From: Cohaesibacter sp.
Lineage (GTDB): Bacteria > Pseudomonadota > Alphaproteobacteria > Rhizobiales > Cohaesibacteraceae
NCBI GenBank assembly: GCA_025800145.1
Contig: JAOXSH010000009.1
Coordinates: 1-64,000, forward strand
Direction of reading: 5' to 3'
Length of the DNA: 64,000 nt
Every line of letters starts with the position of its first letter. Position 1 is the stretch's first letter. Below, piece after piece: positions 20,010 to 30,356 of the stretch. Under the pieces are notes generated by a model, which was given only the letters and a program-made list of their open reading frames with translations, did no database searches and was not told the DNA's origin. Position numbers and translations under genes: made by a program.

Positions 20010-20062
20010 TAAGCGCTCAAAAACAGGGTCGAAAATAAGCAATCGGCCCGAGCTTAACAATG

Positions 20063-20272
20063 TTAGGAAACGACCTTGATATTGTCAGCATTTGCTTTGC
20101 CATTGCGGCCTTCAACCATGTCAAACTCTACAGTTTGTCCTTCATTCAGGGTCGTCAGACCAGAACGCTCAACCGCAGAAATATGGACGAAAGCGTCTTT
20201 GCCTCCCTCAGATGGCTCGATAAAGCCATAGCCCTTGGTTGGGTTGAACCATTTTACAGTTCCGGTTGCCAT
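20063..20272 (-). CDS. cspA: Cold-shock domain protein (CspA family)
   Basis: [38 protein letters not shown]... Confidence 0.96.
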   Translation of the reverse strand: MATGTVKWFNPTKGYGFIEPSEGGKDAFVHISAVERSGLTTLNEGQTVEFDMVEGRNGKANADNIKVVS

Positions 20273-20593
20273 TGTGTCTTTCCTTTAAATAGTGTCTTCC
20301 TTGCACGACGCCATGTCGATCAAGATTAATTCTCATCTTCGCCGGGAATGACACTATGGAAATATGCCACGGGCCTGACGTTTCCGAAAAACCAACGGAA
20401 AAAAGTTTACATCAAATAAAAGCAAAGTATCAAGTGATCTTTTTTAATTCAAAAAAGATTTCATCAAATTGAAATATTTGCGTGAAGACAAGATTGATTT
20501 TTCAGCAGAAAAAATAGATTTGTCATTATTTCGAAATGCTGAATTAATAAATGTTTCGCTTCATGCCGTTGGTATTAGATATTTGTCTGTTTT

Positions 20594-21361
20594 TTAGGCA
20601 GGTCTGTCTTTTGCAAGCCTGCAAAGCCAGTCTCTTACCTCTTCAACGCTGTAAGCGCTAGGCGTATCAGGGCCGATAGGGCGTTCTATCATATGAACAA
20701 TAAGGCCCAGCTGTCGTGCTGCGATCAGCTTTGCATAGCCTGATTCTCCGCCAGAATTTTTACAAATCACACCATCCAGCGCATTTTCTTGTAAAAAAGC
20801 GCGCTCATGCGCAATATCGCCATTGGGTTGGAACAAAATATGGGCACCGGGTGGGCGTGGTTGGTCCTCTGCCAATGGTTCAATGCTGCGGCTTAAAAAC
20901 CAGCAATCGGGCCGGTTGGCAAAAAGCGAGGCTTCTTGCCGTCCGATTGCCAGCAAATAGCGCTTGCCAGGGATCAGATTGTCAACGGCATGGGATAAAT
21001 CGTCTGATAATTGCCATTGATCCCCTTCTTGTCTTGTCCATGGTGGACGATTAAGGCGTATGAGCGGCAATTTGACTGCCTTGGCGGCTTCATAGCTATT
21101 CCAGCTAATCTGGCGCGCAAAGGGGTGGGTGGCATCGATCACAGCATCAATCTTTTGCTCAACTAAAAAATGTTGCAAGCCTTCAATCCCGCCAAATCCA
21201 CCAACATGATAAAAGATACCATTTTCAGCGCGCCCTTGTTGTAAACGCGATGCGCGCGTGCGGCCCGCGAGAGAGACAATCAGCTCATAATTTTGTATTT
21301 GATGCAGTTGTGCTTCCAAGCGTCGTGCTTCTGCTGTGCCTCCTAGCAGCAAAATACGCAT
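20594..21361 (-). CDS. cobK: Precorrin-6A reductase
   Basis: MRILLLGGTAEARRLEAQL, DATHPFARQISWNSYEAA, CKNSGGESGYAKLIAA; adjacent to cbiD. Confidence 0.93.
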   Translation of the reverse strand: MRILLLGGTAEARRLEAQLHQIQNYELIVSLAGRTRASRLQQGRAENGIFYHVGGFGGIEGLQHFLVEQKIDAVIDATHPFARQISWNSYEAAKAVKLPLIRLNRPPWTRQEGDQWQLSDDLSHAVDNLIPGKRYLLAIGRQEASLFANRPDCWFLSRSIEPLAEDQPRPPGAHILFQPNGDIAHERAFLQENALDGVICKNSGGESGYAKLIAARQLGLIVHMIERPIGPDTPSAYSVEEVRDWLCRLAKDRPA

Positions 21362-22519
21362 CTATCTTCTCTCTTGTGGCGGGCTGTTTGGGTTGTGCTT
21401 AGGGTCAAAATGCGCCAACATGTCTCCCCCCCGGCCAATCGCAATAACATCAAGATGGATGTCAGCCCCTTTGAGCATGGAAAGCGCTTTCATATGGGCC
21501 AATTTTGCCACATGCTCGGCAATGGGCAAGGCAGGTGAGGCCGCTTGTGCCATGCGCAAAACGGCAAGAGCTGTGTTGGCCTCACGGGTTGAGGCAACCA
21601 GATCGTTTGGGGCATCCAGATCGATCATTTGTTCAGCCAGCCAATCAAAATCAACTTGGGAACGACCTGAATGCAAATCCATATGGCCTTGAGCCAACTT
21701 GCATAATTTTGCAAAACCGCCACCAATTGTCACGCGCTGGACCGGATTACGCCGCAGATATTTGAGCATACCGCCAACAAAATCACCCATATCCAGCATG
21801 GCGCTTTCTGGCAAATCATACAGGGTGCGGACCGTCTTTTCTGAGGTAGAACCGGTGCAACCCGCAACATGGGTCTGATTGGATGCGCGTGCCACATCAA
21901 TGCCGCGATGAATGGAATGAATCCATGCCGCACAGGAAAAAGGCACAACAATGCCCGTGGTGCCAAGAATGGAGAGGCCGCCAAGAATGCCAAGGCGTGG
22001 ATTCCAGGTTTTCTTGGCCAATTGCTCGCCCGTGGGAATGGAGATTGTGATGGTGACATCAGGGGCTAGATTATGCGCCGCGCATATCTCGCTGACCACC
22101 ATACTCATCAAGTGCCGGGGGACGGGATTGATGGCAGCTTCCCCCACTTCAATGGGAAGGCCCGGTTTGGTAACGGTGCCAACCCCTTTGCCTGCCTTGA
22201 ATAGAATGCCTTGTCCTTTGGGGCCAAAGCGGACTTCGGACTTGATTATGGCGCCATGGGTCACATCCGGGTCATCGCCTGCATCTTTTACAATGCCAGC
22301 ACAGGCAAATTTGTCCCCAGCTTCTTCTGACAACGCTTCCATAGCCAAAGGAAAGGCTGGCTCTTGACCTTTTGGCAGAGTAATTTGCACAGGATCGGGA
22401 AATTCACCATCTATCAGGGCTGTTAAAGCAGCTTTGGTGGCAGCAGTTGCGCAAGCCCCTGTCGTCCAACCCCTTTTTAAAGGCAAATTTTTTCTGTTTT
22501 GCGGCATATCATGAGTCAT
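21362..22519 (-). CDS. cbiD: Cobalt-precorrin-5B C1-methyltransferase
   Basis: LKRGWTTGACATAATKAAL, GPKGQGILFKAGKGVGTVTKPGL, FVGGMLKYLRR. Confidence 0.94.
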   Translation of the reverse strand: MTHDMPQNRKNLPLKRGWTTGACATAATKAALTALIDGEFPDPVQITLPKGQEPAFPLAMEALSEEAGDKFACAGIVKDAGDDPDVTHGAIIKSEVRFGPKGQGILFKAGKGVGTVTKPGLPIEVGEAAINPVPRHLMSMVVSEICAAHNLAPDVTITISIPTGEQLAKKTWNPRLGILGGLSILGTTGIVVPFSCAAWIHSIHRGIDVARASNQTHVAGCTGSTSEKTVRTLYDLPESAMLDMGDFVGGMLKYLRRNPVQRVTIGGGFAKLCKLAQGHMDLHSGRSQVDFDWLAEQMIDLDAPNDLVASTREANTALAVLRMAQAASPALPIAEHVAKLAHMKALSMLKGADIHLDVIAIGRGGDMLAHFDPKHNPNSPPQERR

Positions 22520-22601
22520 AAAGTCGGTTATAAACCTGCTAAAGACCCTTTGTCACGATATAGTCACGTGCAAACGCTTAGGTCCAAAGGAAACAAGAAA
22601 A

Positions 22602-23471
22602 ATGCCTAACTCCGTCTCGTCTGGCCAATTTACAGATTTGCTCTTTGCTGGCTTGCCAGAATTCGAACCCGGTCATGTCTGGCTGGTTGGAGCTGGTCCG
22701 GGAGATCGTGGTTTGATGACCCTTCATGCCGTCAATGCCCTGCGTCAGGCAGATGTCATTGTGCATGATGCTCTGGTTGATGAGCAGAGCCTTGCTTTTG
22801 CAAAACCTGACGTGATTGTGGAATTTGCTGGCAAGCGTGGAGGCCGGCCTTCCCCAAAACAAAAGGATATCACGCTGCGCCTGATTGAATTGGCAAAGCA
22901 AAACAAACGGGTTTTGCGCCTGAAAGGGGGAGACCCTTTCATTTTTGGGCGAGGTGGTGAAGAGGCGTTGGCACTGGTTGCTGCCAATATTTCGTTTCGG
23001 GTTGTGCCGGGCATCACCGCAGGCATCGGGGGGCTTTGTTATGCCGGTATTCCGGCTACCCACCGCGAGATCAATCAGTCTGTGACATTCCTCACTGGCC
23101 ATGATCAAACCGGCTCCATGCCAACGGCTCTGGATTGGGCGGCAATTGCCAAAGGCTCTCAAGTCATTGTCATGTATATGGCCATGAAGCATCTGGAAAA
23201 TATCACTCAAAAGCTTCTGGATGCAGGCCGACCCAAAGAGCAGGGTGCAGCCATCATTTGCAATGCGACAACCCCACAGCAAAAAGTCCTGATTTCAACG
23301 CTGGAAAATTTGACAAAAGAGGCGCGGGAAAGCGACTTGCAGCCTCCGGCGCTGATCGTCATTGGTGATGTGGTCAAATTGCGTGATGGTCTGGACTGGC
23401 TGGGTGTTTATCAACATGCAAAGACGCTCAACCCCAATCCTTTGGGTCAATCTTTTATGCCGTTGGTATAA
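22602..23471 (+). CDS. cobA: Uroporphyrinogen-III C-methyltransferase
   Basis: VWLVGAGPGDRGLMTLHAVNALRQADVIVHDALV, GKRGGRPSPKQ, RLKGGDPFIFGRGGEEA. Confidence 0.95.
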   Translation: MPNSVSSGQFTDLLFAGLPEFEPGHVWLVGAGPGDRGLMTLHAVNALRQADVIVHDALVDEQSLAFAKPDVIVEFAGKRGGRPSPKQKDITLRLIELAKQNKRVLRLKGGDPFIFGRGGEEALALVAANISFRVVPGITAGIGGLCYAGIPATHREINQSVTFLTGHDQTGSMPTALDWAAIAKGSQVIVMYMAMKHLENITQKLLDAGRPKEQGAAIICNATTPQQKVLISTLENLTKEARESDLQPPALIVIGDVVKLRDGLDWLGVYQHAKTLNPNPLGQSFMPLV

Positions 23472-23525
23472 ATTTCCCCTTGGTGATGTCGTCTGATTTT
23501 GCTGTTTGAGTGCTGGAACAGATAT

Positions 23526-24887
23526 ATGAAACAAAGACAAGCGCCCAAAGGTCTGGTGCTGGCCGCAGCCAGCTCCAATTCAGGAAAAACCATGCTATCC
23601 CTTGGCTTGCAGCGTTTGTTGCTACGAGAGGGGATGGCATTGGCCCCGGCAAAATGCGGACCGGATTATATCGATCCAGCCTTTCACAAAGCCGCCAGTC
23701 ACTCTGTCTCGATCAATCTAGACCCATGGGCCATGACGGCGGCTGATATCAGGGAACGAGCCTATGAGCATGTCGCCAATGCGGATATGCTCTTTTGCGA
23801 AGGAGTGATGGGCTTGTTTGACGGGGCAGCTGGTGGCAAAGGCTCTAGCGCAAATTTGGCCAAAATCCTCACTCTTCCTGTTATCCTTGTGCTGGATGTG
23901 AAAGGACAGGCCCAAACGGCTGCTGCTCTTGTTCATGGTTTGCAATCTTATGATCCTGATGTGGATGTTGCAGGAATCATATTGAACCGGGTTGGGTCTA
24001 TGCACCATGAAAGTCTGCTGCGCGAGGCAATCGAATCGCTTGCAATCCCGATATTGGGGGCAGTGCGCAACAATCCTGATCTGGAAATGCCATCGCGTCA
24101 TTTGGGTTTGGTGCAAGCCAATGAATATGCGGATCTGGACAGGCGCATTGATTTCATTGCTGATCATATTGCCCCAAATGTTGATTTGAAGGCTCTATGC
24201 AGGATCGCTGGGTATATTGGTCAGCAAAAAACCGAGCAAGAGGAGCCAATGTCGCAACAGCTTCAAGAGGGAACCGGTCTGCTTTACACCAGACTTCCCC
24301 CTCTTGGGCGACATATTGCCATTGCAAAGGATGCCGCCTTCACCTTCATTTATCCTCATATTGTCAGAGATTGGCAAAATGCGGGTGCGGAAATTTCCTA
24401 TTTCTCTCCGTTGGCGGATGAAACGCCGCACCCGCAATCTGATGCGATTTATTTGCCTGGTGGCTATCCGGAATTGCATCTGGACGTGCTGGCCAATGCA
24501 AAAGCCTTCAAACAGGCGATAAGAGAGGCTGCGGAACAGAAGAAATGCATTTTTGGCGAATGCGGTGGTTTTATGGTTCTGGGTAAGGAAATAATTGGCA
24601 AAAATGGCACCTCAAAGAATATGTTAAATTTGCTGCCAATCACCACAAATTTTTCTAGCCCTAAATTAAATTTGGGGTATAGAAAAGTTATTCATCAGTC
24701 CGATCTACCGTGGCCGAAAGATCTGCTTGCGCATGAATTTCACTATGCGACCATTGACTGGCAGGGGGAGGCTCGTCCCTTATTTGAAGCCAGCAATGCA
24801 ACTGGGCGTGCTTTGCCTGCAATGGGCTTGCAAGTTGGCTCAGTGATGGGCTCTTTTGCCCATATTATCGGACCTGCTCATCCATAG
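23526..24887 (+). CDS. cobB: Cobyrinic acid a,c-diamide synthase
   Basis: APAKCGPDYIDPAFHKAAS, CEGVMGLFDG, YLPGGYPELH, FGECGGFMVLGKEI; probable start MKQRQAP (ORF 23499). Confidence 0.94.
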   Translation: MKQRQAPKGLVLAAASSNSGKTMLSLGLQRLLLREGMALAPAKCGPDYIDPAFHKAASHSVSINLDPWAMTAADIRERAYEHVANADMLFCEGVMGLFDGAAGGKGSSANLAKILTLPVILVLDVKGQAQTAAALVHGLQSYDPDVDVAGIILNRVGSMHHESLLREAIESLAIPILGAVRNNPDLEMPSRHLGLVQANEYADLDRRIDFIADHIAPNVDLKALCRIAGYIGQQKTEQEEPMSQQLQEGTGLLYTRLPPLGRHIAIAKDAAFTFIYPHIVRDWQNAGAEISYFSPLADETPHPQSDAIYLPGGYPELHLDVLANAKAFKQAIREAAEQKKCIFGECGGFMVLGKEIIGKNGTSKNMLNLLPITTNFSSPKLNLGYRKVIHQSDLPWPKDLLAHEFHYATIDWQGEARPLFEASNATGRALPAMGLQVGSVMGSFAHIIGPAHP

Positions 24888-24937
24888 ATTGTTGGTCTCA
24901 TGCTGACTGTGAGCCAAGAGACATGAGATATGAGACA

Positions 24938-24966
24938 TAAAAAAGGCCGGTCAAAACCGGCCTTTT
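24938..24966. terminator. Bidirectional terminator between convergent cobB and cobM
   Basis: aaaaaaggccgg-tcaaaa-ccggccttttcc. Confidence 0.85.
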
Positions 24967-24992
24967 CCTATCATACTGTCAGTACTGTCCGT

Positions 24993-25787
24993 TTAATCAA
25001 TTTGGGCAGGCTCTTCGATCACTTCACCCTTTTTGCCAATGCGCAAGACATGGCTGAATTCTGCATCATAAAGTGCAGAATCAATGAAGTCATTGGCGCC
25101 TAAGGCAGGTCCGACAAGAATAAGCGCGGTTCGGGTGATCTTTTCCTTGCGCACCTTGTCGCGAATATCTTCCAATGTGCCCCGGATGAACATTTCATCT
25201 GGCCAGCCAACGCGAAAGGCCACCACAACCGGGCAATCAGCGCTATAAAGCGGGATCAATTTGCGCTGAATTTCTGGAATATTGCGAACGGACAAGTGAA
25301 TGGCTAAAGTCGCCCCGGATTTGCCAAGTGTTTCCAGATCTTCGCCTTCCGGCATGGAAGAGGATTTCATGGCCGTTCGGGTCAGAATAACGGTTTGCGC
25401 CACTTCGGGAATGGTCAATTCGGTCTGAAGGGCTGCCGCTGCTGCTGCAAAGGCAGGCACGCCCGGCGTCACATCAAAAGGAATGCCTTCGGCTTTCAGA
25501 CGGCGGATTTGTTCCGCAATGGCACCATAAAGGGAAGGATCGCCGGAATGAACGCGGGCAACATCTTGTCCCTTGGCATGAGCCTGCTTGATTTCTTCAA
25601 TAATCTCATCGAGATGCATACCAGCCGTATCAAGAATACGTGCATCTTTTGGCGCTTCTGCGACGATGGCCTCTGGCACCAGCGAGCCTGCATAAAGGCA
25701 AACCGGGCAGCTTTGAATCAGTTTCAAGGCCCGAACGGTGATAAGATCCGGCGCTCCGGGGCCAGCGCCAATGAAATGAACAGTCAT
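24993..25787 (-). CDS. cobM: Precorrin-4 C11-methyltransferase
   Basis: MTVHFIGAGPGAPDLITVRALKLIQSCPVCLYAGSLV, RVHSGDPSLYGAIAEQIRRL. Confidence 0.95.
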   Translation of the reverse strand: MTVHFIGAGPGAPDLITVRALKLIQSCPVCLYAGSLVPEAIVAEAPKDARILDTAGMHLDEIIEEIKQAHAKGQDVARVHSGDPSLYGAIAEQIRRLKAEGIPFDVTPGVPAFAAAAAALQTELTIPEVAQTVILTRTAMKSSSMPEGEDLETLGKSGATLAIHLSVRNIPEIQRKLIPLYSADCPVVVAFRVGWPDEMFIRGTLEDIRDKVRKEKITRTALILVGPALGANDFIDSALYDAEFSHVLRIGKKGEVIEEPAQID

Positions 25788-25814
25788 AGAAATTTCCTTT
25801 TCTTTTCACTGACT

Positions 25815-27671
25815 TTAAGAGGCCGCATCAATCTTTTTGGCATAACCACGGGGCGTATAAACCCGCCAACCTTGATCGCCAACCGAGCGATCTCCGGTTT
25901 TAAAGGCTTTGCTCTGAGAGGAGCCAACCAAAACAACGGTCAGCATATCCACTTCATCCACTTCCAGCTCTGCCAATGTGCGAAGGCGCAAAGCCTCTGT
26001 TGGACGACCAAGATTGGACGCCAGCAAAACGGGCGTATCGGCTGGGCGATGGTGCAGTAAAATTTTCTTGGCCTCTGCCAATTGCGTCCGGCGTCGCATA
26101 GAAACCGGATTATAAAAGGCGACGACAAAATCCCCTTTCGCGGCTGCATGAAGGCGATTTTCAATAGCCTCCCATGGGGTCAGCAGATCTGACAGGGAAA
26201 TGGTGCAAAAATCATGGCCAAGCAAAGCGCCAAAGCGAGCGGAGGCGGCTTGCAGGGCAGAGATACCCGGCGCATTGATGATTTCAACGCGCTTGGCCAG
26301 ATCGGACACGCCGCCTTGATCCGGTGCGCGGTCCATCAATTCCATCACCAGCGCACCCATGGCATAAATGCCTGCATCACCTGAGCAAATCAGTGCAACG
26401 GATTTGCCTTTTGCAGCTTCTTCCAGGGCATAGCGGCAGCGATCTTCTTCGCCACCCAGCGGGAAATCGCTACGCTTTTTGCCATCAGCCAGCGATCCGA
26501 GCAAATCAATATACAGCCCATAGCCAACCAGCTCTTCTGCCTCTTGCACCAGACGAGAGGCTTCAGGCGTGCGCCATGCAGTTTGTCCCGGACCAATGCC
26601 AACCACGGCCAAACGGCCACGCTGAGCGCCGATTTGCTCGATCTCAAGCGGTGCAACGGCTTGTCCAATTGCGCATGTAGCCTTGTCGGTCTTGACCTTT
26701 TCTACCAAAAGTGTGCCTGACTGACCAATGGCTGCCAAAGCTGAGCCTTCCGCCACACCATGACATCCAACTTCTGAGAAAACCACGTCGGATGGATTGG
26801 CCAAACGCGCTTTTTCTTCATTCAGACGATCAGCGGGGAAAAAACGCACCGGAACGCCAAAATGGCGAGCGGCATCCTGTAGCGCGGCTTCATCGCTTTT
26901 CAGATCAATAGAACACAAACAGCCAATGGCTTCTTGTGCAAGACCATGATCAGATAGCACACCTTCAATCAGCTCAATCACATGCTCGGAAGCGACGCCG
27001 CGTTCACATCCCAAGCCAATTGCAAGGCTTTTGGGGGAATAAACAAGCGCCTCATCGCTGGCAGCAAGCGCTTTGATGCTGGATAGAGCCTGCAATGGCG
27101 CATCCTCTGACAAGGTAAGCTCAGATGTGGTGAGCCAAGTCAGGACCGGATCGACTTTGAGGGCTTCACCGTCAACCAAACGGGCCATCAGTGGACCGGC
27201 TGCCCGCGCATTTTGCAAGGCCCAACCTTTGGGGGGATTGTCCAAAGCCAGCTTGAAGCGGCAATCCCCGGCTGTGGTAATGGCAGCATGGGCACTTAAC
27301 TTTTCGGCCAACAGATCAGCAACCTCATTGGCCCCATGATGCCCGCCAAGAAGCGGTACAATGCTGGTGCCGTCCCGGCTGACGCTCAGAACGGGTGGTT
27401 CGTCAAATTTATCATCCAGATCAGAGGCAAGGGCGCGAATAACAATGCCACTTGCACAAAGGGCGATGAGGCCATGGCCTTGCTGAAACAGGGAGGCTAG
27501 ACAGGCTTTTGTTTCTGAATAGGAGCTGTCAGCCCCTGCCAAATCGCCTTTGCCATGAATGCTTGCACCATAGCCCTGATCGCTCAGGGCCTTTTTGATA
27601 TTGGTAGCCAAGTCCATGCTGTTCTGTGACAGAGTGACAATGGCAAAGTTTTTCTTATTCTCTAGAACCAA
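25815..27671 (-). CDS. CbiG-CobJ fusion (cobalamin biosynthesis protein CbiG + precorrin-3B C17-methyltransferase)
   Basis: N-terminal CbiG-like region (LIALCASGIVIRALAS, LLGGHHGANEVADLLA, GLGCERGVASEHVIELI) fused to VVGIGPGQTAWRTPEASRLVQEAEELVGYGLYIDLL, ICSGDAGIYAMGALV. Confidence 0.93.
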   Translation of the reverse strand: MVLENKKNFAIVTLSQNSMDLATNIKKALSDQGYGASIHGKGDLAGADSSYSETKACLASLFQQGHGLIALCASGIVIRALASDLDDKFDEPPVLSVSRDGTSIVPLLGGHHGANEVADLLAEKLSAHAAITTAGDCRFKLALDNPPKGWALQNARAAGPLMARLVDGEALKVDPVLTWLTTSELTLSEDAPLQALSSIKALAASDEALVYSPKSLAIGLGCERGVASEHVIELIEGVLSDHGLAQEAIGCLCSIDLKSDEAALQDAARHFGVPVRFFPADRLNEEKARLANPSDVVFSEVGCHGVAEGSALAAIGQSGTLLVEKVKTDKATCAIGQAVAPLEIEQIGAQRGRLAVVGIGPGQTAWRTPEASRLVQEAEELVGYGLYIDLLGSLADGKKRSDFPLGGEEDRCRYALEEAAKGKSVALICSGDAGIYAMGALVMELMDRAPDQGGVSDLAKRVEIINAPGISALQAASARFGALLGHDFCTISLSDLLTPWEAIENRLHAAAKGDFVVAFYNPVSMRRRTQLAEAKKILLHHRPADTPVLLASNLGRPTEALRLRTLAELEVDEVDMLTVVLVGSSQSKAFKTGDRSVGDQGWRVYTPRGYAKKIDAAS

Positions 27672-28366
27672 GTTTCTTCTCCGTCATAAATCAGGATCAT
27701 GGAAAAATAGGGAGCGCAATCATCACTGACCTCGGCCAAAGGCATGACCTTTTCTGCTGGCAGTGTTGCTCGTTCAACATAACCGGCTTTTTCCAATAGG
27801 TTATGCTCTTCCAGCAGGGTGCGAATGCGTGAAAAATTGCGGCCAACCTTGATAATGGCAAAAGAACCGCCAAGGGACAGACGCGCTCTAAATTCTTCAT
27901 CACTGGCCGGACCGGGAATGACTGATAACACATCATTGCGGGCGGCAAGTGGATGTTTTAACCGCGAGGCACAGGCCGTAAGAGAGGAAACTCCAGGCAC
28001 AATCTCGCAGGAAAAGCGATCAGCCAGGCGATTGTAAACATACATGAAAGAGCCGAAGAAGAAAGGATCACCCTCACACAAAACCACGACATCGACACCG
28101 GCGGCCAAATGCTTGGCAATCACTTCCGATTCCCGATCATAAACGGTTTGTGCGGGAAAACGCTCCACACGCATCGGGACGATCATCGGAATTTCCGTGA
28201 CTGTTTCGCTGATATGTTCGGCAACAATTGATCGCGCAAAACTCACACCACTATCAGGGGCGGGATAGGCAATCACTTTGGCTTTTGCAATCAGCTTGGC
28301 GGCTTTTAGGGTAATCAGATCCGGGTCACCCGGACCGACCCCAACGCCATATAAGGTTCCGCTCAT
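27662..28366 (-). CDS. cobI: Precorrin-2 C20-methyltransferase
   Basis: LYGVGVGPGDPDLITLKAAKLI, CEGDPFFFGSFMYVYNRL. Confidence 0.95.
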   Translation of the reverse strand: MSGTLYGVGVGPGDPDLITLKAAKLIAKAKVIAYPAPDSGVSFARSIVAEHISETVTEIPMIVPMRVERFPAQTVYDRESEVIAKHLAAGVDVVVLCEGDPFFFGSFMYVYNRLADRFSCEIVPGVSSLTACASRLKHPLAARNDVLSVIPGPASDEEFRARLSLGGSFAIIKVGRNFSRIRTLLEEHNLLEKAGYVERATLPAEKVMPLAEVSDDCAPYFSMILIYDGEETWF

Positions 28367-29658
28367 GACTTGGATAAACTTCCTTCTTGATCTTTTGCAT
28401 CATGGCCTTTGACATAAACCCATTGGGTGACCGGCATAGACGCTTTCCAGCCGAAAAGCGGGCCAACGGGTTTGGCTTTGGCAATGGAAAGGCGGGTCAA
28501 TTCGCCGCCATATTGCGTATAGATATTCAGCAGCAACGCTTCTGAGCCAAGGGTGACGGCATGGGCCACCAGACGACCGCCGGGTTTTAGGGCTTTGAGG
28601 CTGAATGTCAGGGTCTCTTGCGACAGGCCACCGCCAATGAAAATAGCATCGGGGCTTTCCTGTCCCATCAATCCATCTGGTGCTATGCCATCAATCAATT
28701 TCAAGCGTGGTACGCCAAGGGCTTTGGCATTATGGCTGGCAAAGGCGCGGCGTTTCTCAAGCGGCTCCAGTCCGATAGCAGAGGTGCTTGGATGGCTGCG
28801 CAACCATTCAATGGCAATAGAGCCGCATCCGGCCCCAATATCCCATAAATGCGCTCCGGGGCGAGGGGCCAGTTTGGCCAGCGCACTGGCGCGAATATCC
28901 TGCTTTGTCATCTTGCCGTCATGCTCAAAAGCATCATCAGGCAATCCCGGACAGGTTGAATGCCAATTGGCAAAATCAGAGGGAATTTTGACCGCAATGA
29001 CATTGAGATCGGCAAAGGGAAGGGCATCACCGGCATCTTTTAAGGCAAGCGCGCTGGTTTCGATGATCTTCTCTTTCTCGCCCCCCATATGCTCCAAAAT
29101 AGTGAGTTCAGACTGTTGCGCACCAATCTCGCATAGCTTGGTGGCGAGCAGGCTGGGGGAGCTGCCGTTCTTGGAGAGAATGATCAAATGCGCCCCGGGC
29201 TGGAAATGCGGAATAAGCCCTGCCGGATCGCGACCATGAATGGTCAGAAGCGAGCATTTATCCAAGGGCCAGCCAATTCGGCTGGCAGCCAAACTATAGG
29301 CCGATTTGGCAGGCAGAATACGCAAATCCGACCAGTTGAAAAAGCGTGTCAAAGTGCCGCCAATGCCGCAGAACATTGGATCGCCCGTTGCCAGAATGAC
29401 CACCTGCTTGCCACGCATAGCGGCAATGCTCTCAAAGGTCGAGGAAAAGGGCGAGGGCCATGTCATCCGCGTCGCTTTTGGGGCGTAATCCAAAGGTACC
29501 ATATCCAGATGGCGTTGACCTGCCAGCAAGATATCACATTCTTTCAAGATAGAAAGGCCAAGAGCAGACAGACACGACATGCCCTCTTCCTCAATGCCAA
29601 TAACGGAAATCCAGGGGGTGGATTGCGCTGTTTTTTTCATAAAAAGTCCCCCAGTCAT
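28363..29658 (-). CDS. cobL: Precorrin-6Y C5,15-methyltransferase (CbiE + CbiT)
   Basis: WISVIGIEEEGMSCLSALGL; second domain LWDIGAGCGSIAIEWLRSHPSTSAIGLEPLEKR. Confidence 0.94.
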   Translation of the reverse strand: MTGGLFMKKTAQSTPWISVIGIEEEGMSCLSALGLSILKECDILLAGQRHLDMVPLDYAPKATRMTWPSPFSSTFESIAAMRGKQVVILATGDPMFCGIGGTLTRFFNWSDLRILPAKSAYSLAASRIGWPLDKCSLLTIHGRDPAGLIPHFQPGAHLIILSKNGSSPSLLATKLCEIGAQQSELTILEHMGGEKEKIIETSALALKDAGDALPFADLNVIAVKIPSDFANWHSTCPGLPDDAFEHDGKMTKQDIRASALAKLAPRPGAHLWDIGAGCGSIAIEWLRSHPSTSAIGLEPLEKRRAFASHNAKALGVPRLKLIDGIAPDGLMGQESPDAIFIGGGLSQETLTFSLKALKPGGRLVAHAVTLGSEALLLNIYTQYGGELTRLSIAKAKPVGPLFGWKASMPVTQWVYVKGHDAKDQEGSLSKS

Positions 29659-29667
29659 GGTGATCGC

Positions 29668-30351
29668 CTAAATCTCACGCCCAAGCGCCATGAGCGCCAA
29701 GGCATTGACCGCACTGCTTGCCATGGGAGTGCCACCCCGTCGCCCAGTGAGGGTCAGGAAATTCAGTCCCAAGACAGCTGCTTCATTTGCTAGCGCATCT
29801 TTGGATTCTGCTGCTCCAACAAAACCGACAGGAAACCCCAGAATAAGCGCCGGTTTCGGGGCGCCATCCTTGATCATTTCCAACAAGCGGAACAAGGCAG
29901 TTGGTGCATTGCCAATGGAGACAATCGCGCCATCCAGATGCGGTCGCCACAGCTCCAGAGCGGCGGCGGAGCGGGTGGTGCCCATCTTTTCGGCCAAATT
30001 CCAAACACATGGATCATTGAGGGTTACCAAAACCTCGTTGCCATGGCCGCCGTTTTCTGGATCCAGAAAACGGCGAGTGATGCCACCTGCCACCATTTGG
30101 GCATCCACCAAAATGGGCTTTCCAGCAACAAGGGCATGAAGACCGGCTTCAACCGCCCTCGTGCTGAAGCGCAACTCTGACACCAGATCCGTCATACCAA
30201 CAGCGTGCATCAGACGTACAGCAATTGGCACCAGATCAGCAGGAAGAGAGGCCAAGTCCCGCTCTGCCTCGCTTCGTATGATCTGGAAGGATTGCTCATA
30301 AATCCCTTGTGGAGATTTGATATAGTCATAAGACGACATGATCAGCCCCAC
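29668..30351 (-). CDS. cobH: Precorrin-8X methylmutase
   Basis: YIKSPQGIYEQSFQIIRSEA, LRFSTRAVEAGLHAL, IGNAPTALFRLLEMI, GFPVGFVGAAESK; probable start at MSSYDYIK. Confidence 0.95.
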   Translation of the reverse strand: MGLIMSSYDYIKSPQGIYEQSFQIIRSEAERDLASLPADLVPIAVRLMHAVGMTDLVSELRFSTRAVEAGLHALVAGKPILVDAQMVAGGITRRFLDPENGGHGNEVLVTLNDPCVWNLAEKMGTTRSAAALELWRPHLDGAIVSIGNAPTALFRLLEMIKDGAPKPALILGFPVGFVGAAESKDALANEAAVLGLNFLTLTGRRGGTPMASSAVNALALMALGREI

Positions 30352-30356
30352 GCCTT

